Below are positions 56,132 through 63,508 of a stretch of 64,000 bases of DNA, piece by piece. The translations under genes and the position numbers were made by a program. The stretch spans positions 1-64,000 of the forward strand of contig JAJBVL010000050.1 of assembly GCA_020859845.1 (NCBI GenBank), written 5' to 3'. This DNA comes from Bacteroidales bacterium. GTDB lineage: Bacteria > Bacteroidota > Bacteroidia > Bacteroidales > Muribaculaceae. The first letter of the stretch is position 1; each line of letters starts with the position of its first letter. The notes under the pieces are model-generated. The model saw only the letters and a list, made by a program, of their open reading frames with translations, was not told the origin of the DNA and did not search any database.

Positions 56132-56831
56132 AATTAAAGGAATAATCTTTGATTACGGTGGGACAATCGACACGCGGGGTGTCCACTGGAGCTGGGTGAT
56201 ACGCGATGGCTATGAAGCTGTTGGTGTGCCAGTGGGTCTTCAAGACTTCCGCGATGCCTACGTGTATGCCGAGCGTGAACTGGCACGCACACGCCACATC
56301 TATCCCCATCACAACTTCTATCATCTGCTCAAGATTAAGATGGACATCGAGCTTGGCTATCTCGTAGAGCATGGGATATTGTCTCAAGGGTCCGTTGAGA
56401 AATATGCTGAGCCGGTGGCGGCTTATTGTTATGATGCTGCTCGCAATGCCGTTGAGGATGCGCGCCCCACTCTGGAAGCGCTTTATCAACGCTATCCTCT
56501 GGTGTTGGTGTCAAACTTCTATGGCAATGTTGAGGCCGTACTGGCCGACTTTGACTTGCTGCGCTACTTCCGTCAGATTATAGAGAGCGCGGTGGTGGGC
56601 GTCCGTAAGCCCGACCCAGCTATCTTCCAGCTCGGAGTAGATGCTTTGGGGCTGAAGCCCCAAGAGGTGTTGGTGATTGGCGACAGCTACCGTAAGGACA
56701 TTGAGCCTGCACGTAAGATAGGGTGTCAAGTGGCTTGGCTCAAGGGCCGTGGCTGGACCGCCGATGAAGACGCTGTGGAGGACTCAGCAATGATCTCGCA
56801 GCTCGGAGATGTGCTAAGGGTAGCGTTATAA
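56118..56831 (+). CDS. HAD-superfamily hydrolase, possible inositol-lipid phosphatase
   Basis: The 237-residue protein has HAD motif I IIFDYGGTID (nucleophile Asp12). Motif II is VLVSNFYG, motif III is VVGVRKPDP, and motif IV is VIGDSYRKD. The usual second Asp of DxDGT is Gly14, so the normal acid/base residue of HAD phosphatases is missing. A helical cap lies between motifs I and II. It overlaps the CDP-alcohol transferase gene by 14 bases, so it is coupled to it. Dephosphorylation of a phosphatidylinositol phosphate would fit the pathway but is inferred. Confidence 0.72.
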   Translation: MENTKIKGIIFDYGGTIDTRGVHWSWVIRDGYEAVGVPVGLQDFRDAYVYAERELARTRHIYPHHNFYHLLKIKMDIELGYLVEHGILSQGSVEKYAEPVAAYCYDAARNAVEDARPTLEALYQRYPLVLVSNFYGNVEAVLADFDLLRYFRQIIESAVVGVRKPDPAIFQLGVDALGLKPQEVLVIGDSYRKDIEPARKIGCQVAWLKGRGWTADEDAVEDSAMISQLGDVLRVAL

Positions 56832-57042
56832 ATGCTTAACATAAAAACGCCTAATTTAGTTTGAATTTAAATATATCTAACAATATTCGCAAAATATTAT
56901 TGATTTTTAGTAAAAATAAGCGCTTTTTAAATTGAAAATATTTTCACACCTTGAAAATTACTACTACTTTTACGCGCAATTTTTACAAGACAAATAGTAA
57001 ACCAAGAAATAACACTCAAAAAGACTTATCAACAACCTGATC

Positions 57043-58350
57043 ATGAACAAATCAAATGTTAAGCCTGCAGAAGGCAAACTTGGAGTTCTCGTAGTAGGAC
57101 TGGGAGCCGTAAGCTCTACATTTATGACTGGTGTGCTCATGGCTCGCAAAGGGCTTGCAAAGCCTGTAGGCTCCATGACGCAGTATGACAAAATCCGTGT
57201 AGGAAAAGGTGCCGACAAGAAATATCTGAAATATGATGAGATAGTGCCCATGGCCAAGCTCGACGACATCGTATTTGGCGCTTGGGACGTATATCCTGCC
57301 AACGCCTACGAGAGCGCTATCAATTGTGAGGTGCTGAAGGAGAAGGATATCGAGCCCGTAAAGGATGAGCTCGTGAAGATCAAGCCTATGAAGGCTGCCT
57401 TCGACCACAATTATGCAAAGCGTCTTGATGGCGACAATGTAAAGCAGGTGAAGGATCGCTGGGATATGACCGAGCAGATACGCGAAGATATCCGTCGCTT
57501 CAAGAAGGAGACTGGTGTTGACCGCGTAGTAGTGCTTTGGGCAGCTTCTACCGAGGTATATGTCCCAGTAGATGAGAAGATTCATGGCTCGCTTGAGGCT
57601 CTTGAGGCTGCAATGAAGGCCGACGACAAGGACCATATCGCTCCCTCGATGTGCTATGCTTATGCAGCTCTGAGCGAAGGTTGTCCTTTCATCATGGGTG
57701 CCCCCAACACCACCGTTGATATCCCCGCCATGTGGGAGCTCAGCGAGAAGACCGGTATGCCTATCGCTGGTAAGGACTTCAAGACTGGCCAGACACTGGT
57801 GAAGAGCGGTTTTGCTCCCATCATCGGCACACGTTGCCTTGGCCTCTCTGGATGGTTCTCAACCAACATTCTTGGCAACCGCGATGGTCTGGTGCTCGAC
57901 GAACCTGCCAACTTCCGCACCAAGGAGGTATCGAAGCTCTCCACTCTGGAATCGATCCTCGTGCCCGAGAATCAGCCCGACCTCTATACCGACTACTACC
58001 ACAAGGTACGTATCAACTACTATCCTCCCCGCAACGACAACAAGGAAGGCTGGGACAACATCGACATCTTTGGCTGGATGGGCTACCCCATGCAGATCAA
58101 GATCAACTTCCTCTGCCGCGACTCTATCCTCGCTGCTCCTCTTTGCCTTGACCTCGTGCTCCTCAGCGACCTCGCTGCTCGCGCTGGCCGCCACGGCATA
58201 CAGCGTTTCTTGAGCTTCTTCCTCAAGAGCCCTATGCACGACTACACCAAGGGCGAAGTGCCTGTCAACCATCTCTTCCAGCAGTATGTAATGCTGAAGA
58301 ACGCTCTGCGCGAGATGGGCGGCTATGAGGCCGATGAAGAAATTGACTAA
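57043..58350 (+). CDS. myo-Inositol-1-phosphate synthase
   Basis: MIPS converts glucose-6-phosphate to L-myo-inositol-1-phosphate, using NAD. The 435-residue length fits the bacterial/archaeal type. The Rossmann start is VLVVGLGAVSSTFMTGV, followed by the family strings VLWAASTEVYVPVD and SGWFSTNILGNRDGLVLDEP, and a closing SPMHDYTKGEVPVNHLF. It stands 211 bases after the HAD gene, so it may have its own promoter; I saw no convincing one. It supplies the inositol phosphate for the four genes upstream and is followed by a strong terminator. Confidence 0.95.
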   Translation: MNKSNVKPAEGKLGVLVVGLGAVSSTFMTGVLMARKGLAKPVGSMTQYDKIRVGKGADKKYLKYDEIVPMAKLDDIVFGAWDVYPANAYESAINCEVLKEKDIEPVKDELVKIKPMKAAFDHNYAKRLDGDNVKQVKDRWDMTEQIREDIRRFKKETGVDRVVVLWAASTEVYVPVDEKIHGSLEALEAAMKADDKDHIAPSMCYAYAALSEGCPFIMGAPNTTVDIPAMWELSEKTGMPIAGKDFKTGQTLVKSGFAPIIGTRCLGLSGWFSTNILGNRDGLVLDEPANFRTKEVSKLSTLESILVPENQPDLYTDYYHKVRINYYPPRNDNKEGWDNIDIFGWMGYPMQIKINFLCRDSILAAPLCLDLVLLSDLAARAGRHGIQRFLSFFLKSPMHDYTKGEVPVNHLFQQYVMLKNALREMGGYEADEEID

Positions 58351-58385
58351 AGAATGTTTTAAGTTAGGTATTATTCAAACCAAAG

Positions 58386-58411
58386 CGAGGGCTGCCGTGA
58401 GGCAGCCCTCG
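58386..58411. terminator. Terminator between the MIPS gene and the opposite gene
   Basis: CGAGGGCTGCC and GGCAGCCCTCG form a perfect 11-base stem with a GTGA loop. It lies between the two converging stops and may serve both; TTGTTTATTT follows on the plus strand. Confidence 0.85.
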
Positions 58412-58450
58412 TTGTTTATTTACTCTTATAGAAGATACTCGGTCGGGGGG

Positions 58451-59608
58451 TTAGCGCACGATGTATTTCTTACCGTTGGCGATATAAATACCAGCTGGAA
58501 GACCCTCGAGAGAGTTGACCTGTGAGCGCACCTTTACGCCCATAGTGTTGTAGACATCAAAGGGGGCGCCTGTCGAGAGGTCGGCGTCGACGGTAGTGAT
58601 GCCAGTGATGTATTCTTCCTTTGTCATAATCTTAAGCTCGCTGGGGGTACCTGAACTTACAGGGAGATAAGCCGTGTTGGCGTCAATCCACTGGCGTGAG
58701 CTGTCTGTGACAAAGCCAATAGAGCCGTCGGCAGTTACCCCCAGCACACGCATTGTGGAGGCTTGATAGTCGGTGCGGTTGTAGTGCTTACCTTTGGTGC
58801 CGCCTGTGGCTGAGTTGCCGTCGTCAAAGTTGAAGTATACGCCCTTGAGGAGGTTGGTGGGGTTGGCCGACGACGAGCCGCCGATGTCCAGACGATTGTC
58901 AGAGGGAGAATCGGAGGTGAGCTTAAACAACACTGGTGTGTTGGCAGGCACCACTCCCTTCACCTCTTCAATCACAGCAGCGCCAAAGTCGGGGTCGACC
59001 ATGGTGACTGTCCATACGCTTACACCAGTGGAATAGGGCGTGAATGGGAAGTCGGCATACATCGTGGCATAGTAGCCTTGAGAAGTCTCCTCGGTGGCCT
59101 GTACGCCAAAGTAATTATCGTCGTCGGTGGCGTCAATCGCGTCAAAGTACCATAGACGTTCCTCGCCAGTGCCTTTTTCCGAGAGATAACCCACCTCTTT
59201 AGTGAGCACAAACTCGCCGTCGCAGAGATATTTTGTCATGCCACTTTTCGAGCCGTAAGCGTAGAAGCAACCATACTTGCCCGCCATAATGCGTACATAG
59301 GTGCTAATAATATCATTAATACTCGTGCCCTGAGTGTTAATGTTGTACTGCACGCCCGAATAGTTGACCACGTGCATCACGCTTGCAGGATTGCTCGTGG
59401 CGCGCGCATGAGTCTTATATAGCTCGATGGCGCCAAGGTCGGCTGTAGAAGCTTGATAGTTGATGGAGCCTTTGTTGTCGAGCACGAATGCATAACGGTC
59501 AGTATAATAGTTGCGTATACGATAATAGCCATCGGCAACCGGAGGATTTGATGCAGCAAATGCAGTGGCGCAGGTGGCCAGGGTGAGAAGGAGTAAGAGT
59601 TTTCTCAT
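58451..59608 (-). CDS. Secreted protein with C-terminal sorting-like tail
   Basis: The 385-residue protein has a signal peptide (MRKLLLLLTLATCATAFA). An N-terminal region begins DGYYRIRNYYTDRYAFVLDN, like a ricin-type or beta-trefoil start. The middle region is not recognised. The last 30 residues contain VYNTMGVKVRS, GLPAGIYI and KKYIVR, closely similar to the tail of the protein at 43670. Such endings suggest a common surface-export or anchoring signal. It is a single gene with no clear neighbour in function. Confidence 0.65.
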   Translation of the reverse strand: MRKLLLLLTLATCATAFAASNPPVADGYYRIRNYYTDRYAFVLDNKGSINYQASTADLGAIELYKTHARATSNPASVMHVVNYSGVQYNINTQGTSINDIISTYVRIMAGKYGCFYAYGSKSGMTKYLCDGEFVLTKEVGYLSEKGTGEERLWYFDAIDATDDDNYFGVQATEETSQGYYATMYADFPFTPYSTGVSVWTVTMVDPDFGAAVIEEVKGVVPANTPVLFKLTSDSPSDNRLDIGGSSSANPTNLLKGVYFNFDDGNSATGGTKGKHYNRTDYQASTMRVLGVTADGSIGFVTDSSRQWIDANTAYLPVSSGTPSELKIMTKEEYITGITTVDADLSTGAPFDVYNTMGVKVRSQVNSLEGLPAGIYIANGKKYIVR

Positions 59609-59696
59609 TATTGAAACGAATAGAGTGAGTAGTTAGGGAGGGAAAATGTGATCTGAGGAGAGTGGGATTATGTGATTATGTGTTGTAAGTGAACTG

Positions 59697-59704
59697 CAAA
59701 GTTA
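59697..59704 (-). promoter_or_regulatory. -7 element of the secreted-protein gene
   Basis: The minus strand reads TAACTTTG, an exact -7 match 89 bases before the start. No -33 TTTG was seen. Confidence 0.45.
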
Positions 59705-59742
59705 AGGATTATTATCCAATTGGCCATCACTTTGCGCAGGCG

Positions 59743-60825
59743 TTAACTACCTTTAAGTCTTCGGTTGATGAGGCTCTTGGCCTTCTCGATGCTCCCACCG
59801 CGATATATCTGGGATCCCGTGGAGTCGGCAACGATGAAAAATGGCACTCTGGGTACAGCCATTTTCCTAAAAGCCGACGAAGCCACCGACCCGGGGGTCC
59901 AAGCCTGTACCCACGAGGCGGAGTCGCCATCCACCGACTGGCGCCAGCGCGCCGAGTCAAGAGCCGTGGATATTTCCATCACCTTGAGGCGCCGCTTGGG
60001 AAAGGTGTCGCTGAGAGCTCGGAGGCTGGGGACAATCGTGTCGCGCTGGCTGCGTTCAGGCCCTACGAAAGCAAAGAGAGCGAGGCTCTGTTGGCGAGGC
60101 ATGTAGCGTATGATGGTGTCGCGGCGGTCATAGAGGCCCATTGATTGCAATTCGGCATTGGCTTCGGTGGAGAGCAGGGAGGCCATCACCGTGTTAAAGC
60201 CTTGCACTACGGCTGTGGGGCGCGCTTTGAGGGGGATAAGGCTCATCAACGAGTCGGCCATCTTTTCGTATCCTTCAGAAGAGAAGCGAGTGACCATCAA
60301 CACTGTCGAGGCCATGCTCTTGGGGTGGGAACCTACATATTTGGCTATAGCTTGATTGACAGCCTCCACGTCGCCCTTACGGATGGCATCGGCATTCTCG
60401 TGTAGAAAGTCGGCTACGGCGCTCGATGTCTTGTTGCCTTTTACCTCAGCCGCCAGCGGGTCCTCAGCAGAGAGCTTACACTCTATATTGTCGCCATTCT
60501 CAACGACGATGGTGGCCAGAGGGGTGCTGCCACTAAGGTATAGAAAACCGAGGGTAGGGGATGAGGATTGCCCTTGTAGGATAAACTTGCCTCCTTCGGC
60601 AGGCACCGACACGCGCTGCATGGCTCCGCGAGCATAGTAGATAAAGTCGATCATCTGGCCTCCTCCGCCAGCCACTTCGCCTTGGATACGAAAATTCTCA
60701 TCATCGCCACACGACGCGAGGCTCAACGTCATAATGGCGGCCACCATAAGGATGGGAATCCTGAGAGAGGATTTCCTTTTTATGGCATATTTGTGGAAAA
60801 AATGGGTAAAGTTGAACTTAATCAT
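59743..60825 (-). CDS. Thioredoxin-fold lipoprotein with DUF4369-like domain
   Basis: The 360-residue product (start at 60825) has a signal peptide ending LASC, so it is a lipoprotein. The N-terminal beta region (FRIQGEVAGGGGQMIDFIYY) resembles the DUF4369 domain found ahead of TlpA-like thioredoxins in Bacteroidetes. The C-terminal part (VPRVPFFIVADSTGSQIYRG) is thioredoxin-like but has no CxxC, so disulfide exchange is unlikely. A promoter match lies so close upstream that the mRNA would start near this ATG. A later start at 60747 cannot be excluded, but it would shorten the signal peptide. Confidence 0.7.
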   Translation of the reverse strand: MIKFNFTHFFHKYAIKRKSSLRIPILMVAAIMTLSLASCGDDENFRIQGEVAGGGGQMIDFIYYARGAMQRVSVPAEGGKFILQGQSSSPTLGFLYLSGSTPLATIVVENGDNIECKLSAEDPLAAEVKGNKTSSAVADFLHENADAIRKGDVEAVNQAIAKYVGSHPKSMASTVLMVTRFSSEGYEKMADSLMSLIPLKARPTAVVQGFNTVMASLLSTEANAELQSMGLYDRRDTIIRYMPRQQSLALFAFVGPERSQRDTIVPSLRALSDTFPKRRLKVMEISTALDSARWRQSVDGDSASWVQAWTPGSVASSAFRKMAVPRVPFFIVADSTGSQIYRGGSIEKAKSLINRRLKGS

Positions 60826-60829
60826 GCAA

Positions 60830-60861
60830 CAAAGGTATATAATATTAAACGCTAAACCAAA
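60830..60861 (-). promoter_or_regulatory. Promoter of the thioredoxin-fold lipoprotein
   Basis: The minus strand reads TTTG (60861-60858), a 20-base spacer, then TACCTTTG (60837-60830). The start codon lies only five bases beyond, so the transcript would be leaderless or nearly so. Confidence 0.6.
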
Positions 60862-60870
60862 CAAACTCAT

Positions 60871-60878
60871 TATCTTTG
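60871..60878 (+). promoter_or_regulatory. -7 element of the phospholipase-kinase operon
   Basis: TATCTTTG is an exact match 18 bases before the phospholipase start. The back-to-back arrangement with the minus-strand promoter leaves very short leaders on both sides. Confidence 0.5.
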
Positions 60879-60896
60879 TAGTGAGATTTTCGCTGA

Positions 60897-61799
60897 ATGC
60901 GCATCATTACATATTGTAAAGAAATGCTGATAGGCTTACAACGATCTTCCTTACGAGGCTTTATCGGGGCTATCCTTATGGGATGGCTAATAGCAGTGTG
61001 GCCCTCAACGATAGAGGCTCAGATTGTCACCACGCGCGAAGAAGGGAAAATCAGTGTCGACTCCATTCGTAAGGCTATGGATGATGCTCCTTATTTTGGC
61101 CTCTATAAGGACAACTATTTTATTTTTGGCACCACCATCGGCCAGCGCCCTACGAAGGAAAACTCCAACGTGAAGTTTCAGATATCAGTGGCCCAGCGCC
61201 TTACAAAGAGCATTCTCCCGGGACATTCTTATCTCTTCTTGTTTTATACGCAGAAGGTGTTTTGGAACATCCTCGAAAACTCCATGCCTATGACCGACCT
61301 AAATTTCAACCCAGGCATCGGAGTGGCTCGCCCCCTGTTTGTCAAAGACCGATATATCGGTAAGGTGGTAGGGATGGTGGAGCATGAGAGCAACGGTCGC
61401 GATGGACTGGAATCGCGTTCCTGGAATAAGATCTCGCTGGGTGGAAGTATCATGATTGACCCTACGTTTATTGTCCATGGGAAGTTTTGGATACCTATCG
61501 TAGATGGCGAGAACAATAAGGATATCTTGGATTATTGCGGCATCTATCAGGTGGGGACCTCATTTTCCACCCCCAACAAGCGCTTTGGAGCTTCGGTGAT
61601 CCTCACCAAGCGCAAAGGATGGCAACTCAACTACAATACCATCGTCGAGCTCAATTATCGTCTCTTCCCACGCGACAACCAGTATCTCTTCCTCCAGTAT
61701 TACAATGGTTATGGCGAAGGGTTGTTGGCGTATAAAGAGTTTCATTCAACGGTGCGTATAGGGATAGTCATCAAGCCTCCACTCTTTAGCGACTATTAA
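60897..61799 (+). CDS. pldA: Outer-membrane phospholipase A (OMPLA, PldA-like)
   Basis: The 300-residue protein has a signal sequence ending TIEAQ and a beta-barrel-like body. The OMPLA signature EHESNGRDGLESRSWN is complete: His163, Ser165 and Asn177 match the catalytic His-Ser-Asn triad with the same spacing (+2, +14) as in E. coli PldA. The enzyme hydrolyses phospholipids that have moved to the outer leaflet, keeping lipid asymmetry. The start may instead be the ATG at 60924. The next gene, a histidine kinase, begins nine bases after its stop. Confidence 0.87.
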   Translation: MRIITYCKEMLIGLQRSSLRGFIGAILMGWLIAVWPSTIEAQIVTTREEGKISVDSIRKAMDDAPYFGLYKDNYFIFGTTIGQRPTKENSNVKFQISVAQRLTKSILPGHSYLFLFYTQKVFWNILENSMPMTDLNFNPGIGVARPLFVKDRYIGKVVGMVEHESNGRDGLESRSWNKISLGGSIMIDPTFIVHGKFWIPIVDGENNKDILDYCGIYQVGTSFSTPNKRFGASVILTKRKGWQLNYNTIVELNYRLFPRDNQYLFLQYYNGYGEGLLAYKEFHSTVRIGIVIKPPLFSDY

Positions 61800-61808
61800 G
61801 ACTCTCCG

Positions 61809-63005
61809 ATGAATATCTACTCCTTGCGTCGATATGGCACCTGGGCTTTCCTCCTATTGGCTGTGGTGGCTGTAGCCTTGTTTCTGATTTATTCCCAAAG
61901 CCTGGTCAATGACCTTGCCGAGCAGGAACGAGCGCGTATGCAGATTTGGGCCGATGCCACCCAGCAGATAGCCAGCGAAGGGGGAAGCAACGATGAGCAA
62001 TACCTTGACTTCTTGCTGGGCATCATAGAAGGCAACCGCACGATACCCGTGATCCTCACCAATCAGCAAGGCGACATCGTGATGCATCGCAACTTCAACC
62101 TCCCCGAGCCACCCGACTCTCTCAATCCTCTCTTTATATCCGAAGCCAACAAGAGTTTCTTGGCCAAGAAACTCACGGCTCTGCGTGCCGGCGACAACGT
62201 GATAGACATAGAGATAGCCCCAGGCCTTGTGCAGAAGCTCTACTATGAGGATTCATCCTTGCTGCGCAGCCTCAGTCGTTTCCCCTATGTGCAGATTGCC
62301 ATGATGCTGGCCTTTATCATTGTGGTATATTGCGCTGTGACGGCCACCAAGCGTGCCGAGCAGAACAAGGTGTGGGTGGGGCTTTCCAAAGAGACTGCCC
62401 ATCAATTGGGCACTCCCATCTCGTCGCTGATGGCGTGGGTAGAGCTTTTGCGGTCGATGGGCGTGGATGAGGACATGCTCCGCGAGATGAACAAGGATGT
62501 CAATCGCTTGGCGGCTGTAGCCTCGCGATTCTCAAAGATTGGATCGAAGCCACGTCTGGAGGAGGCTGATTTGCGTCAGTCGCTATCGGGAGTAGTAGAG
62601 TATATGCGTAGCCGCATATCCCAAAAGATTGAGCTGGGATATACCCCCTCCTCAGAGTCCCTCTGTGTCAAGGCCTCTACGCCGTTGCTCGAATGGGTGA
62701 TGGAGAATCTCATAAAGAATGCTGTGGATGCTATGCCACAAGGCCAGGGAAGCATTCAGGTGGCCTCCGCCTTGGAAGGCAATCAGGTGGTGATAGAGGT
62801 GACCGACAGCGGCAAAGGCATCAGCCGGCGCGACCAGAAGTCGGTGTTCAAGCCAGGATTTACCACCAAGACTCGTGGCTGGGGCCTGGGACTTACTTTG
62901 GCGCGTCGCATCGTGGAGCAATACCACCGCGGCCACATCTTCGTCAAGTGGAGTGAGCCAGGCGTAGGCACCACCTTCCGCATCGAACTTCCGCAAGCAC
63001 AATAG
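61809..63005 (+). CDS. Sensor histidine kinase
   Basis: The 398-residue kinase has two transmembrane segments (about 11-30 and 158-178) around a sensor region of about 125 residues that I do not recognise. The phospho-acceptor is His198 in ETAHQLGTPISSL. The N box NLIKNAVDAM and G boxes DSGKGI and GWGLGLTLARRIV form the ATPase domain. No response regulator is nearby, so the partner is elsewhere. It is co-transcribed with the OMPLA gene. Confidence 0.93.
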   Translation: MNIYSLRRYGTWAFLLLAVVAVALFLIYSQSLVNDLAEQERARMQIWADATQQIASEGGSNDEQYLDFLLGIIEGNRTIPVILTNQQGDIVMHRNFNLPEPPDSLNPLFISEANKSFLAKKLTALRAGDNVIDIEIAPGLVQKLYYEDSSLLRSLSRFPYVQIAMMLAFIIVVYCAVTATKRAEQNKVWVGLSKETAHQLGTPISSLMAWVELLRSMGVDEDMLREMNKDVNRLAAVASRFSKIGSKPRLEEADLRQSLSGVVEYMRSRISQKIELGYTPSSESLCVKASTPLLEWVMENLIKNAVDAMPQGQGSIQVASALEGNQVVIEVTDSGKGISRRDQKSVFKPGFTTKTRGWGLGLTLARRIVEQYHRGHIFVKWSEPGVGTTFRIELPQAQ

Positions 63006-63127
63006 TCGATAGGCGCCCCCGGGTCTCAAGGGCCGAGGTTTTTTGAACTGCTACATAGCGCTAAATGTTAGTAGTATGTAGCTTTTGGCTACTCAAAGAG
63101 AAAACTGACAAATACACTTTTTTCAGG

Positions 63128-63145
63128 CTGGCCTATATTGGCCAG
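63128..63145. other. Short palindrome before the thioredoxin-like gene
   Basis: CTGGCC-TATATT-GGCCAG is a perfect six-base inverted repeat 25 bases before the next start. It may be an operator or chance; no promoter was recognised beside it. Confidence 0.3.
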
Positions 63146-63169
63146 TCAACACTAATCCCCCCTACTATT

Positions 63170-63508
63170 ATGGACGTACATGAATTATTGCGAGGCCAGG
63201 TGGCCGGGTTGGTTGAGTTTTACGACGACTCTCCTGAGTGTGACACAGCCAACCGCCTAACAGCCGAAGTAAAAGAAATATTAGGCCCCGCGGCTCCAGT
63301 ATATCGTATCAACGTGGCCGACAACGAGCGTGAGGCCCACCTCGTAAAGCTCGAGCAAGTGCCTACCATCATCATCTATCGCGATGGGCGCGAGGAATGG
63401 CGTATCACGGGCGACTGGCCTTCGGCTCAGACCCTCGCTGCTCGTCTCGAAAGCTCCGACCAGCCTCCGGGGGCTATCAACCCTCTGAAGGGCGTGCCTC
63501 GCTATTGA
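63170..63508 (+). CDS. Small thioredoxin-like protein without CxxC
   Basis: The 112-residue cytoplasmic protein starts at 63170 (MDVHELLRGQVAGLVEFYDD). A central strand-turn segment (LEQVPTIIIYRDGREEW) with the cis-Pro region marks a thioredoxin fold. In place of CxxC it has SPEC, one Cys only, so it is not a normal disulfide oxidoreductase. A binding or peroxide-type role is possible. It converges on the U32 peptidase gene, with a seven-base overlap of the ends. Confidence 0.68.
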   Translation: MDVHELLRGQVAGLVEFYDDSPECDTANRLTAEVKEILGPAAPVYRINVADNEREAHLVKLEQVPTIIIYRDGREEWRITGDWPSAQTLAARLESSDQPPGAINPLKGVPRY

